A DNA stretch of 64,000 nucleotides from Cliona cf. orientalis. Taxonomy: Eukaryota > Porifera > Demospongiae > Clionaida > Clionaidae. The translations under genes were made by a program, and so were the position numbers. The stretch lies in NCBI GenBank assembly GCA_963930775.1, contig OZ005689.1, positions 25,728,058-25,792,057 of the forward strand. The letters are read 5' to 3'. This document shows, piece after piece, positions 1 to 11,973 of this stretch. Under the pieces are notes generated by a model, which saw nothing but the letters and a program-made list of their open reading frames with translations, ran no database searches and was not told where the DNA came from. Every line of letters begins with the position of its first letter. The first letter of the stretch is position 1.

Positions 1-900
1 GTGCTTATTTTTGCTACATGAATAGAACAGCGCCCACTCCCAGGGAAGCAGATTGTTATTGCCATGTACCCAAGCATAATCTGCACATCAAAGAGCCCAT
101 AGACATGGTCCACCAAAATTAATTTAGGTACATGCATAGGTAGTCAACAATTAGCTGGATCATGCACTGACTTTATTACCAACAGCTAAATAGTATATTA
201 TAGAGTCATAAAATTAAGCACATAGCTTCTATGCTTGAAAGTGCAAACACACACTACTAGGTTAACACAACAGGTATGCTCTGTATGAGTACCAAATATG
301 GAAGTGACTATTAAAGGATGCTAATTAGATAAGGGTACAGTCACAGTTTATACAGCAACACAGACTGGCCTGGCTGCAAGAAAAAAACATCATCTAGTAC
401 TGTTATCTAATTAACCAGAAACCTCAAACTTTTATGAACAAAATTTGCAGCAAAATAATGTATTAACCTTGTATGTAGCTGGTGATTAATTTCATGCTCA
501 TTATTTGGCAATTCCATGACATACACATAATTTGAGAACTTCTGGCAGTACATACTGTCATACAAAGTACATATTCCACAGAGTACATACAACCTACGCC
601 CCCCAGGGTTTCATTTAGGGGGGGGCACTCGTCCCCCCTTGGAAGCTGGCTGTCCCCCCCCCCCCCTTGAGAATAGCCACCAACCATACGTACAATGCAT
701 GTACATGTAAAAAGTTTAAATGATGAAAGTGTCCAACACGGCAGTTTTGCTCATATTTAACCTTTAAATTATCTGAAGCTTCGCGCTACGCACGTTAGGA
801 AACACATTCCCCATCCAACATTTGACCACTGAAAAGGAGGGATTTCACTGACAGGCTTCTCCCCAACCGGGTCTCAGAAGCCACCACAAACAGCCTCAGA
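1..900. other. gene-free AT-rich stretch
   Basis: I see no supported gene. The stretch is AT-rich and holds C-runs near 600-670. The short open frames in it have no splice context or recognisable motif. Confidence 0.5.
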
Positions 901-911
901 GATTGTAGAGT

Positions 912-1057
912 TAAAAAATTTCCTGGGGGAGATTACCCCCAGACCCCGCTAATGTACTATTCTACATTATATTCCAAGTATTACTATAGTCCTCGCCCCC
1001 CCCCCTTTAACTCCGCAACTGTTGCGTTTGCCCCCCCCCCCTTGACGAAAATCCTAA
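912..1057. repeat. C-run repeat with CTGGGGGAG head
   Basis: A segment begins AATTTCCTGGGGGAG, is followed by a CCCCAGACCCC block, and then has two long C-runs. A similar arrangement (CTGGGGGAGCATGCC, CAGACCCC, C-runs) recurs at 42096-42225, so this is probably a dispersed repeat family and not unique sequence. Confidence 0.45.
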
Positions 1058-1445
1058 ATGAAAGCCTGCCCCCCTCTCCCACTAAATTCTCGTATTTCAA
1101 CCATCAAAAATCATTAATTGAAGAGCCTGAGTAAATGAACCTGATACCCCCTCCCCATTAAGATTCAAGATTATGATGCTGAGACATACAAAATAACCCC
1201 TCAAGAATTTATGATCACCAGGGATCTGGATTTCATTAATGGCCGACACTCTCAGACTTCATTATGCCACAGTCATGTATCACTATAAGATGGCCCCATT
1301 CAGTAAAAATGAACTGCAGCCCCCCCCCCCCCCCCCCCCCCCCCCAAAAACCAGATCTAACTTTGGTCCTACCACGAGATAGATTGCTATCCGGGTGCTC
1401 CCTGTCCCTACCCCTGAAATTAATAAACAAAATCACTTTATTGAC

Positions 1446-1655
1446 CTTATCCTTCGTCTTGTGAGTGCCGATTTCAGGGTTGGCCTTGAAGTCGCCATCC
1501 GTAGATGAATCGGAACCGACAGTGATAACCGCAGATGAAGGTCGAAATAAGCGCTTTCTTACTCGTGGCCTCTTAATCTTAGACAACAAACGCTCTAATT
1601 CAGAATCCGACGAGGAGGGAGAGGAGTCGCGCCTGGAAAACTTCGAAAGAGACAT
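1446..1655 (-). CDS. orphan first exon, Ser-rich and basic protein
   Basis: A 70-codon open segment starts MSLSKFSRRDSSPSSSDSEL and ends KTKDK at a possible splice donor (AAG then GTCAAT). It has an acidic/Ser-rich stretch and a basic patch around residues 27-37 (KIKRPRVRKRL) that could be a nuclear localisation signal. A C-homopolymer lies just downstream at 1320-1345, and I could not find a following exon. The upstream region carries a CGCATGCGCAC motif at about 1744. I do not recognise the family. This could be the 5' end of a host gene or a captured first exon. Confidence 0.4.
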
Positions 1656-1743
1656 GGCTGCGCAAACAGCTACAGATACTTGTCAGAGGAACACGAGGTC
1701 AACATCAAAATGAAGCGAACACGAGGCCCACGTACTATTTTCA

Positions 1744-1755
1744 CGCATGCGCACT
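1744..1755. promoter_or_regulatory. NRF1-like CGCATGCGC motif
   Basis: The sequence CGCATGCGCACTAGTG lies about 90 bp upstream of the minus-strand ATG at 1655. The same 16-mer occurs again at about 46791 in the piggyBac 5' region. Palindromic GCGCATGCGC cores are known NRF1-type sites in animal promoters. Function here is inferred. Confidence 0.4.
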
Positions 1756-1960
1756 AGTGCAAATGGATGGTTGCAGGGTAGCTGGAAATGGTCGTCGTTT
1801 CGTTTCTGTTCCGTTCCGTTTCTGTTTTGTTCCTCCATTCCGGCTTTTATAAATAGCCGTGTTGTGGTCAGTTTTATCACATGACTTGAATATTACCGTT
1901 TGACGTTCAATTAATCTCGTCCTGTGCGCACGCGCGTAACGCGCGAACTCCGCCCATAAT

Positions 1961-2920
1961 CGGTTAAAAACAAGGGTACATTCTTGCCAGTCATACAGAG
2001 GAGTTGGCATCTTAAGGCTAAACTATCTCACCATACCAGATAACTGTGTAATAACACCGTACAATACCTGGGGAAATCCCTAAAACCACATTCTTTTCAT
2101 GATATCCCCTCCATTGGCCAAATGCATCCATGCTCTCATTACCAACTTCATCTAATAACCATGCAGCCTGCAATGTACCCTTGTTTTTAATCTACTGTAA
2201 TTGTAGTAAAGGTGATATAAAGCAGCGTTCAAGAATGGCTCAATGCATGTAGAAAATGATTACTACAGGTGCTACAATTATTATAGTCTTAGATTGTGTG
2301 GCTATAGCTAGGTGTGGTGATACTCCCTCTCACTATAATTTAGTTGTTTTGATTCCTGTTCATCTCATCAATGCATACATTGTATTTAGGAATGATAAGG
2401 GGCGCTGAATGTAATTCAGTATGTTACAGTTTAATGGCGTCCCTATAGGTCCCATTCTTGAGGAGGGAATTTAAAAGTCTAGTGAACGTTGGCTGAATCA
2501 TTGGTTGTTGTTCAGAATCTATGATATATGTGCACTGACAAGGCCATACAAAGCTTGGGTCTCGCTGGTCCAATTGTATATTATCATAAGTGCTAATCAA
2601 GATTGAATTGGTCAACACAGTTGTATAATATTAATTTTTATTATTCTAGCAATCTTATAATATTATTCCTATGGTAAGCCTAGCTGTAATTAATGTGGCT
2701 GTCATGGCCAGAGTTGATGAGACCCATTGGCCTTCTTGAATGCCCCAGTGGAGTCTACCCAACAAAAGTAGTTCCAGTGTGACTGTGTAGCTATAATGCT
2801 AGTATGAAGTTGATTAGTTCGTGTGTGTGTGTGTGTGTGTGCACCTGTGAAGTTGCTTTAATATGGCAGCTCATTCCTTCCGTCATAATATAGCCTTAGT
2901 TGGGTATAAAAATTAAATGT
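1961..2920. other. gene-free stretch
   Basis: No supported gene. A (GT)n microsatellite of about 20 bp lies near 2822-2842; the rest is unique-looking AT-rich DNA. Confidence 0.5.
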
Positions 2921-2927
2921 AGCATAG

Positions 2928-3038
2928 AGGGATCAAGTGGCAAGAACGGCACCGCGAAAATCTTCAACCATAGAAGATACCTTTGACCTAAAACCCTGTC
3001 ACAATAGCACTTGTGTGCTGTTCATGCCACTTGACCCA
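2928..3038. mobile_element. small imperfect palindromic MITE candidate
   Basis: The left end GGGATCAAGTGGCA..GAACGGCAC is mirrored by GTGCTGTTCATGCCACTTGACCC about 110 bp away. The arms are imperfect and I could not define a target duplication. It may be a decayed MITE. Confidence 0.35.
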
Positions 3039-3683
3039 CATAGAGACAAATTGAATTTCAACAGAATTAACTGAGTGTACTTGTGGCCCGCTTAAGTTAA
3101 AACTTGGGGGTTTGCGAGATGAAGAGTGTCAATGAGTGTGGCAATTAAAATTATAATATGCATGCAGTATTTTCTACGATCAGTGATGTGGTCAATTACC
3201 TTCGCGTTAATTAGCAACGCAACTTAAGCAGTACAATGTCATAAAACCACTGTCATTAGTGCACGTTGCGCTAGGACTTTCACACAAACAGCGATCAGCA
3301 CAACCATGTCCACCAATGAATAAGCTGACTCCACACCAAAAGAACGCTTAGAAATATTCATAAAGTATATAAAGTGTAGACAGTACGATTCAGTTTAGTC
3401 TAAATTCTAACCTGTGTGCAATATTCTGACGTGATACTGACAGTAGATCACTTAGTCTATTGATTCGACTGAAACCTATACAGGTAGCGCATGTACATCC
3501 ATAGTCAATTTGCATGGTTTATAATCTCAAGATACTCACCATATTTTGATTTCTTGCCGAGACGAAGTCTAGTCTGATTTTGCAGGAAGGCGGGGCTGAC
3601 ACTATATATAGGGTTAGTACAATAATTTGTGGGGAAACCCTTTACCGATTTTCGTATGGTGAAGAGATAATTGCAATGGTGTG
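3039..3683. other. gene-free stretch
   Basis: No gene or clear repeat seen. The stretch leads up to the first copy of the three-way-junction element. Confidence 0.45.
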
Positions 3684-3749
3684 AACCATATCACTCAATC
3701 TGGAATGATGAGTGGTACTCTATCCAAGAAAGGAGAGTACTGCATGGTT
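3684..3749 (+). ncRNA. three-way-junction structured element, copy 1
   Basis: The outer stem is AACCAT with ATGGTT. Inside are two hairpins: CACTC pairing GAGTG, and GTACTC pairing GAGTAC with an extra TCC/GGA. The order matches the copies at 45427, 52081 and 54632, but the outer stem there is GTGAC/GTCAC. Both strands of the stem have changed in step, as expected when pairing is selected. Whether it acts as RNA or DNA is unknown. No F-box-like gene is visible beside this copy. Confidence 0.55.
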
Positions 3750-4368
3750 GAAATTGTATGAATGGTTGGTTATAGGTGGAAATTACGGAGCAGTGATGAA
3801 TGCTGGAGATCATCAGCATCATTTCTCCGTTTCCTGTAGTTAAATTCAAGGTAGCTAGTGCAATAAAGGATTGCTACCCTAAACAAGAAGAAATCAGTGT
3901 ATGAAGGTTAAGGCGTGAAGCAACTTGCTCCACCTCAACTCCCAACATGGTACTATGGATAGATGCGCAAGTCTTAGTCTTGAATGAGTGCATGGTATGC
4001 TCATAATTAGCCAAAGGGTAAATACGTCAATCACTGTAACTGGGATAATTTCCCAGAGATGTTTGATTGTAATTAACTGTCATGCAAATGTCTTGGCAAT
4101 GATGCAAATGTGGGCATTATCTGTGAGTATTATACACTTACACTATGCCTAGTATGTATGGGTTATCATGAGGTAGGTAGCTATATCTTGTGAAAAACAT
4201 TTTAAATTCATGCATGTTGTTGTTTATAGCTACATGTTACCGGTGTATTATACAAATTTAATGATGTAATCATGCATTATAACAGTATTATAATTATTAT
4301 GTTGTATAGCACATGCATGCAGACAATAATACTATAGTATAGTAGTTACCTCTTAGTAATACACAATA
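3750..4368. other. spacer between two structured-element copies
   Basis: No coding signal. The spacer lies between copies 1 and 2 of the three-way-junction element, which are in the same orientation. Confidence 0.45.
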
Positions 4369-4448
4369 GAACCACATCACTCAATCTGGTGTACAGGTCC
4401 ACACCAGAGAGCGGTACTACATCTTCTAGAGAGAGTACTGCATGGTTC
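4369..4448 (+). ncRNA. three-way-junction structured element, copy 2
   Basis: The outer stem is GAACCA with TGGTTC. The first hairpin is extended (TCTGGTGT pairing ACACCAGA) under CACTC/GAGCG. The second hairpin has GTACT pairing AGTAC and TCT pairing AGA. It shares the CACTCAATCTGG core with the other four copies. Confidence 0.55.
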
Positions 4449-6293
4449 AGTTAGTCAGTAAGTATACGTGTAAGAGGAATAGGCAATGACAAACTGCATT
4501 ATTTGACTGCAGCAACATAGCCACCCAGTGCTGGTTGGCAACATTAAACAAGCAAAGAGGCATTTTAGGAAGTGTATTTACATCACCTGATGCAAGCAAA
4601 ACCCTGTGAACATTAGTCACTACTGACCCGTTAACCTACTAATGACCCTCTATCACCTTTAACTATCCCACAATTTGAGATTGAAAATTATGTTGCTATG
4701 GTAACTGCTACCAAAGTGAATTATGTCTCCAATGCTATCAAAATAATTACTGTAACAGTGGAGAGAGGTGATTAACCATCCCTGGATCAGCCAAGTCCAA
4801 CTAATTTATACTAAGCCTTCATTAGTAATAGGTTATATACTGCCCTATCTACTTTGCCAAGCATGTAGCAGCTACATACACCATGACACTACAGTACTTA
4901 AAATTCCATGCATGCATGCAGCTGCCTTATCTTTAACCATCTCTCCTCCCCAAAATATGTATCCTTCAACATGTTAATCTGGTTTCTCATTCTCTTCTTC
5001 CTGTGACATGTCCCTAGAGAAACACTGCCCATAACTGCCTGACCATCTGTCCTGTACCTGACTACACACCTTCAAGTATTCCAATCCTAGGTCTATTACA
5101 ACCACATGGCACTCTGACCTACTTCATGCATCTGTGGCTGTCATCTAAGGTACATCTTCATATTTTATTATGCCTGGGGGGAGAGGATAGTTCACTGCAT
5201 TATTATTGTCCTATAACTTTCTTTATAGGCTATCACCTCAAATATTATTTGTATTATAATATTAATATACTTCCCTAGTTCAGGCTCTTCCTTACTATCT
5301 CCTATAATAACTACAGCAACCGTAAAACTGCACATGCATCCATATGGGACATGTGGCTATTAATAGTACATGATTTTGTAGCTAGCTACATAAAACTACA
5401 CTTTAGTTGCTATAGAATAAAAGTGACACTCTGCAAATCACTGAGTAAGAAAGATACAGGGAGAGAGTGAACAAGAGAGAGAGGGAGAGGGAGAGGGAGA
5501 GGGAGAAAGACATCTAGAGCGAGAGAGAATACCATCATGCATGCTTGTTCCAAGTACTAATTGTAAACCTTACTATGCAGTGGCGTAGCCAGGGTATGGC
5601 GGAGTGTGGCTCTCGCCACACCAATCTTCACAAGATTATGGATATTAAGCTTACTTTTCTTCTAAGCTTAAGTTTTGTGTGTTAACTGTTAACAATGCTG
5701 AGTATATCAGCTCCTAAATCTTGGCTGTATACAAAATCAAGCATCGCTCCCCCCCCCCTCACACTTTAGCCACACCACGCACTGTTGATGGGCTAGCTAC
5801 TCCCCTGCTTATACCACACCTAGATGCAGCAGTTGTATGCCTGCGTGAGCCACAATGACACTCCTTATTATACTATATATAATATGCATAGCAATTTAGA
5901 ACACTCAATTTTTCAGCTCGATATCACAAAGTGGCTATGATAGCTAGCAATTGACATGGTTAGCAGCCGGGAGGTCAGGGATGGGTTGCCGCAAATGCTT
6001 AGCAGCTAGGAGTAGCAACATGTCCACGGAATAAATAAATCACTCTAAAAATCTGTGAGGATAAAAATTTAATTATCAGGTTAAAAACCAAATTAAAATG
6101 GCATCCCAGGACTAACAAGACTGATCCCTGGCTGGGAAGCATGAGTGGTAGAGAATCCACACATTTCAATTATTGATGGTGAGGGTGGACCAAGGATGTA
6201 GTGGTACACGTGCGTCATCGGCAGTATAGCTGTCATGTGGGAGAGAATCATAGTAGGGGGAATGCAATATAGATGCCATATAATATGTGACAG
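4449..6293. other. gene-free stretch with low-complexity DNA
   Basis: No supported gene. A purine-rich GAGA tract lies at about 5459-5527. GCAGTGGCGTAGCCAGG at about 5579 resembles the terminal motif of the MITE at 41534 (CAGTGGCGGATCC). CCACACCACGCACTG at about 5769 may be the matching decayed right end. Confidence 0.45.
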
Positions 6294-7112
6294 GATCTGA
6301 GAAAAGGGACCATTTCGCGCTAAACGCGATTTTTTGCCATTTTTCAAACTGTCACCCATAGGCTCCAACTGTCCCTGAATCTCCGGGACAGTCCCGGATT
6401 TTTAGCAACTGTCCCGCGTCCCGGAAGGCTCTACTACAATTATATTATTGGTCCCGGAAGAGGTCCAGACACTAGCATAAACACTGTAGTAGTAGTGCAA
6501 CTAGTCACTTACTTGTGGTAAAATGAACAAGCTGCTTGTGGTAGTGCCTTACAAACTTTGGTTTTTGCAGTAGCAACACTACAAGAGGTCTACCGGGCTT
6601 GCAAATTCATGCTCTAGAAAGTATATTCTGGCCATTGTTGTCAACAAATACAATCATATTGGGTGTGGTATGGGTGGAGTTTTAGTTAATGATGGGCGTA
6701 TCTAGTGGGTGTGGTCTATGTCCCTGGAGCTGTTCAGGAAAAGTTGGACCCTATGGTCACCATTTCAAGGCCTCAAGAGCCCTAGGCTTCTGGCTTGGTT
6801 TATTAGCAGTTTGGACCTTCTACTTCACAGATCCAACGTTAGAAGCCTGAGCAAGCCTCCTGTCCCGAGCGGTGAGCCGCCAAAGTGAGGCATAAAACGG
6901 CGATTTTCGAACGCGATCGACGCGCGCGCTCGCCCCGCCCACACCGGAAGTGGGAGGGGCCCGCGATTTGCAGCGAGTGTAGTAGGATGGTTGAAGAATA
7001 TTCATGCCAGGTTTGAAGTTCATAGCTGCTATGGTTCCCGAGATATAAGCATTTTAAAATGAAAATTCGGGAATAGCGCGAAATGGTCCCTTTTCTCAGA
7101 TCCTGTCACATA
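6294..7112. mobile_element. TA-flanked TIR element, TGTGACAGG family
   Basis: The ends are TGTGACAGGATCTGAGAAAA and its reverse complement at the right end, extending through an AAGGGACCATTTCGCGC block; TA flanks both sides. The interior is CpG-rich near 6890-6970, with ETS-like CCGGAAGTG and GGGCGGGGC-type sequence read on the minus strand, unlike the AT-rich surroundings. A diverged, truncated, inverted copy lies at 14640-15036. No transposase is present, so it is non-autonomous. Confidence 0.8.
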
Positions 7113-7968
7113 TAACTATTATTAACAACTTTTGATGTCCATGTTGAAGAGTAGGAAAGTTTATCCAGGATGATACACATAATTTACACTCATCTGCTTA
7201 TCGATTTTTATTCATCATAATTGTATATAGTAGTATACTAGAGAGTATATAATATACCCCACTACAATAATACTTACATTCTGATTTAGTTGTCATTGTC
7301 AGTTACTTTATGATAATAATATGCCATTGGCCACACAATGTCATGCTCTATGCATACATGCATTACTATCTGTAAAGCTAATTAGCAGCCTTAATTAAAC
7401 TAAGTTAAATTATTAGCTGTTGGGTTTATGTGGCTTCAAGTATGCAATCACTTGTTGTTACGATAAACATAATATGGTCAATGCAACACACCTGCTCATT
7501 GCATGCACTGTACTCTGTTCATGCAGATATGGGGAACTATAATAGCTCATGCAGTGGTCACAACACCTGCAGCTTAAGCACCTCAGCTATCATCAGTGAG
7601 TCTTGAAATCCCATCAAGAGTCTCACTTGAACTTTAACAGATGCAACATAATAATATTATTAATTTTACAAACCCTTTTCCCGGCCACAGAATAATCTCT
7701 CTGTCTGTATCTCCATCTCTCTCTCACTCATTGACAATCTCTCATCACTCTCTCTCTGCACATGCATGCTCTCCACATATGGTTATACTTATCACTCAGT
7801 GGCCTTATATAATATATGCATATACATGCCTGTAATGGTGAAATAATACACTTCGAATAATATTCCTAGTGTGCACATTGTCTTTAAACTTTTATATACC
7901 TTCCATGCATACTAATAGATCTGGGTATCTGATCCCATTAAATTACTTGCTAATTATCTACAATAAGA
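7113..7968. other. gene-free stretch
   Basis: No gene seen. It holds CT-rich low-complexity DNA near 7700-7765 and AT-rich sequence. Confidence 0.45.
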
Positions 7969-8124
7969 CTAGAAATTTTCGTTGTAAAAATATTTTCGTA
8001 GTCGATGGCGGCTACGAAAATTAGCATGCATTATTAACGTTAATGCGGTGAGGGATCATTCCTACGAAAATGTTTTTGCACGAAAATTTATCATACGAAA
8101 GTTTCTTTACACGATAATTTCCAG
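7969..8124. mobile_element. CGAAAATTT-type MITE
   Basis: The left end CTAGAAATTTTCGTTGTAAA is mirrored at the right by TTTACACGATAATTTCCAG. The interior repeats TACGAAAAT several times. It resembles the other GAAATTTTCG-bearing MITEs in the window but lacks the ACCGTATAGC terminus. Confidence 0.5.
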
Positions 8125-9277
8125 ATCTACAGTACAGTATCTGATTCACCAATGTAGTTTAGCTACTGCCACTACCAGTAGCCTCAAGTGTTGATTATTA
8201 TTAACTAATCCTCAATACTGTAGCATCATTTATTATTCAATAGTTTGCATACTTTAATCACTGTTATTGTAATCTTTTATACTTCTATCTGCAGGACACT
8301 CCTCTACTCTGTACACCTTGTTCTTCACCCACACTGAAGGACCTTCTAAGGTAAAGATAGTCTCCTAAGCACCCTCATTCTCATGTTCCTAAACAATCAA
8401 GAGGTTATCTGCCAATATAAGGTTTGTGTACCTGACTGCTACACTTTCTTGTATGCATGCATGCAACCTCATGCACCTATATTATTACTACATCTTATGC
8501 AATATTGTGCAACACCTGCCTCTTAGACTATTATTTGTCATAATATTATTATATTAATAAGTGTACAATAATAATGTGGCAATGCTTCTAAACTGGAGTT
8601 GGTACATCCCCATACAAAAGTATTTCCATACAATTAATGATATCAAAATCTCTACCCTGGCTTGCTCCAGCGGTCAGTGATAGCTAACTATACTGTAATG
8701 AACAGAATATGTTAACTTAAGCTTCTCAGTAACTCCCCAATATCTCATTATAACATCTAATTTAAGACTAGCTGTAAGCACCCTTTGGCACTTGTAGCGG
8801 GCCATAATGGCTCGGTAATGGAATGGCCATAGGGAGGCACGTGCAACAACGGCGCAAAACGCGCGCAACAATGGTATGTACACCGTATGGATGGGAGGGC
8901 CTGGGAGGGGGCGTCAACTTGGGGATGGGTTGTCAATGGTTAGCAGGGTCACATAGGGTTTGTATACAACTAGTATACATGCAGCTCTATAACGTATGCC
9001 TGCATGCCATTATATTATCATCTACCTGGCTAGCTGTATTATTATAGCTTTTGCTTAGACATTATGATTATAATAATATCATTATTATATACTAATGAAT
9101 AATTATGTGATAATAACAAATTCCTCATAGACATTAGTACAGATTGAATTCCTGCAAGCTTTATATACAGTAGTATTATTCAATGCATATGGCCATTACC
9201 CTATAGGCCTACCTAAGCACGCACGTGCACCATTCATTATGATCTTGATATACAAATAGCTACATGACGTACTACCA
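8125..9277. other. gene-free stretch
   Basis: No supported gene. A small CpG-rich patch at 8770-8880 holds a short minus-strand frame starting MARYKCQR. It might be a promoter and first exon, but the splice donor is weak. Confidence 0.4.
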
Positions 9278-9288
9278 TATAAAGCCTG
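9278..9288 (+). promoter_or_regulatory. TATA-like box upstream of 9479 gene
   Basis: CATATAAAGCC lies about 200 bp upstream of the ATG at 9479, followed by an unusually GC-balanced leader. Its position suits a core promoter; not tested. Confidence 0.35.
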
Positions 9289-9478
9289 ACTTCCGATCCA
9301 CTTTGCTGTTACGCGTCAATTGGAGCCGCTTAACTTGGACAGCTTAGCTCCCTTCGTGATCGGTGACTCTCAACAAAGCCGGTGTGGTGCAAAGCTTACT
9401 AGTTGGTCAACTCTCGGCCTCTCGCATCAGAGTTTATCGTGACACCTTGCAGCAATCACTGAGCGCTATACGTTCGCC

Positions 9479-10677
9479 ATGTCCACCCACTCTGACGAAG
9501 ATATAAGAGATGCTGATCCAGACAGCCCTCTCGGTAAGCTGTCTATCATGCATGCACCTTATAGCATTTGAAAGTCTATATACAGCCGCAGTGCTAGCGC
9601 TGTTGCTGAGGTACAACAGCAATGCATCACATGCATGCATGCGATATGCTGAGCGCGCGTGCAAAAGCAAAATAATTCATTTTGTTTTAGTAGCTATCTG
9701 GCTGGCACACTGTGTGACAGAATACTGTAGACAAATATACAGTTTACTATATTAAAAATAAATAATAGTTATAGACACTGTTTAGGAGGTTTCTACGTGA
9801 TTTAGATCTAGAAGACAGAAGGACTCTATCATGGTAGAATCTCAAGCAAAGCGAGAGTTCTACTGAGCCATGAGGTCTTCTAAATCACGTAGAAACCGAC
9901 TAAACAGTGTCTAACAATTTTAGATCCTAGCAACAATGCCCATAGGCTTGACATATAAACTGCTGCTTAGCAACAATCCTAGGCCTAACCATAGGCGACA
10001 ATTATTTTTACAGGTTTATATGTCATTGAAAAATTTACATGCAGGTTAACTTTATATTAATATGAGCTTTTTACAGGTTTATATGAGAAGTAGATACCTG
10101 CTCCTGACCAATCAGATAACAGTAGCTATTTGTTACAACTAGGATCTAATATAATATATTCTCTTAATCTCGGAATCATGTGGCATAATGATTATCCTTT
10201 TTCTTCAACATAATATACATGCATACAGACGATTTGGACTTTCCAGACTTGTCGCTACTCTTCAGTGCAGATACCGATGAAGAGCACAATGACACAGGGC
10301 CATCCTTTGGACGTAGTGGATTACCAGCTGGTAGCAATAGGGCTGGTGGTCCCCATCCCAACTTCGACAGTAGAAGTGTGTCAACCATACCCAGCCTACC
10401 TCCCATGCTGTCGCCCCTCCACATCCCCCACAGTCCAATGAGTATATCTAGCACTCCAGGAGGCTCGGCTGGAGGTCATGGACCAGTACCCCCGACAGCC
10501 ACGGTTTCACATGTCATCCCTAGTGGCTCACCAGGAACACACCACAGATCAGAGCCTCACATTCCCCTTCCATCACAGCATAGTGCCGTGACATCAGGCC
10601 AAGCCCCCACCAACTGCAAGGGGAGCCGTGGTCGCAGAGGGTGCAGGGGGAGACGAAGGTTCAGGCCATATGGCAAT
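9479..10677 (+). CDS. Pro/Ser-rich, RG-tailed protein, two exons
   Basis: Exon 1 (9479-9533) starts ATGTCCACCCACTCTG after GCC and ends at GTAAGC. Exon 2 (10229-10677) begins after GCATACAG, restores the frame (phase 1) and ends at GTAAGT. The product starts MSTHSDEDIRDADPDSPLGD, continues through an acidic DLDFPDLSLLFSADTDEEH segment, a long Pro/Ser/Gly/His-rich disordered stretch, and a basic RG cluster (SRGRRGCRGRRRFRPYGN). Such a layout suggests a nuclear or RNA-associated disordered protein; I do not recognise a family. Later exons were not found: a G/C homopolymer and a repeat occupy the next kilobase. A palindromic MITE (9772-9914) sits in intron 1. The splice sites and open frame are strong, the function unknown. 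Confidence 0.6.
9772..9914. mobile_element. palindromic MITE in intron 1
   Basis: TAGACACTGTTTAGGAGG leads an arm of about 45 bp that is mirrored to CTAAACAGTGTCTA, with GTTTCTACGTGATTTAGA in both arms and a short loop. TA at the ends suggests TA target duplication. It lies between exons of the 9479 gene. Confidence 0.7.
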
Positions 10678-10778
10678 GTAAGTGCAAATAGCGTATCAGC
10701 TCCCAGTCTATTAATAATTGCTAATACTTTTATTTACTTTCAATACTATCTCTACCCAAACCAGAGGGATAGGAGAAG

Positions 10779-10825
10779 GGGGGGGGGGGGGGCAATTGCC
10801 CCCCCCCCCCCCCCCCCCCCCCCCC
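10779..10825. repeat. G-run then C-run self-complementary block
   Basis: A run of about 14 G, then CAATTG, then a run of more than 20 C. It can fold back on itself. It lies just past the donor at 10677 and may be the centre of a decayed MITE. Homopolymer lengths are prone to assembly error. Confidence 0.6.
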
Positions 10826-10989
10826 ACTTTTCTAGGAGCCCCTCCACATTTAAGTCTGAACTTTCTTATACTAATTAGCTAATTTAGGAATTTATTGTAT
10901 ATTTTATACCATTGTTGAAGTAATTTTCTTACTACCTGAATGAGCCTAATTACGCAGGAATAACTGATTCAAATTTTAGTCCCAAAAAT

Positions 10990-11200
10990 GCCTCAGCCCA
11001 TATAGAAAAGAACAGCTGTTATCAACCCGGCTACATGGTTGAACCAGGAAGGGAAAGTACAACTATGCCACCAGGTTGCTGCAAGGTTGTGACAAGGTTG
11101 TTTACATAGTGACAAGCCTATTATTGACACGCATACTAGATGGTTACCACCTGGTGGCCAGCTTGTGACAAGCTTGTGGCAAGGTTGTATTCCCAATGTA
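10990..11200. repeat. ACAAGGTTGT-type dispersed repeat
   Basis: It has repeated GCAAGGTTGTGACAAGGTTG and CTTGTGACAAGCTTGTGGC units with both orientations interleaved. A related block is at 41936-42045. Probably a fold-back repeat family. Confidence 0.45.
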
Positions 11201-11578
11201 GCCTACAATGTTTTGACAACCTGTCCACAAGCTTCTTCTATGCTGGATATGCATAAAAATAGATCGCTAAATATAGCAGCAGTCCCCATTTTGGGACAAA
11301 AATTGTTATTGAATAAAAATGTAATGATCAAAGATATGCATACAGAATTCAGTGTAACTAGTGTTCTAATAATGAGTTGTTCAAGCAGTCTTAGAGATTT
11401 AGAGGTGTAAATGTCATGCAGTCTTGTGCACATTCTTCCTCCTGTACTGACTGCATTTGTCATTTGTAGCATCTATTAGCACAGCTCTAGACACTGTGAA
11501 CTTGCTTTGAACAAATTCTGCAATTAAAGTAAATGTATGCATGAGTCCTTTCTGTCGCTAATGCAGGACATTACTCAC

Positions 11579-11792
11579 TGATGCATGCAGATAGGATGTC
11601 TTGGTCCAGTCCTACATGACGCCTGGTGCCCATCGCACTTGACATAGCCAGTTCATCGGGTGTGAAGAACACAGAGAGGTTTCTCATGAGGCGCGTAGAG
11701 GTAGTTCCCGCACCATCCACACACTCATCCAATTGTCTGGTGAGGTAGACCCCATACCCATGAACTAGTTCAACCTCTTGCATTTTCTGTTT
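11579..11792 (-). CDS. BEN-domain exon
   Basis: The exon follows GTATGTCCAG and ends before GTGAGT. It encodes 71 codons with the BEN pattern: QEVELVHGYGVYLTRQLDEC, then GAGTTSTRLMRNLSVFF, LAMSSAMG, and LDQDILSACI. Compared with the known BEN fold it has the basic TRLMRNL helix and the following FF..DELA helix. The domain's last helix would need another exon, which I could not find in 10.7-11.5 kb. Probably the C-terminal part of the gene beginning near 23.6 kb. Confidence 0.7.
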
Positions 11793-11973
11793 CTGGACAT
11801 ACAGATATACATTTTTGTTGTAGCTATCTTTCATGTTATATACCTTTGTTTCTTGTGCCCTTGGGGATGCCCAACCTACAGCATCAATATGTATTCATTA
11901 TGTATAACCAAAATGAGAATTTGCACCGTTTTTTGATGGACACAACACTCAATGTATGTATGTATGTATGTAA

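Noticed and set aside
1264-1464. Open frame across a C-run (PPPPPPP)
   Set aside because: Its length depends on a C-homopolymer and on shadow sequence of the minus-strand exon. No splice or start support.
6820-7023. 67-aa frame shared in part with 14647-14925
   Set aside because: The two frames run through inverted copies of one TIR element. Indels and stops differ, so it is DNA-level homology of the captured GC-rich segment.
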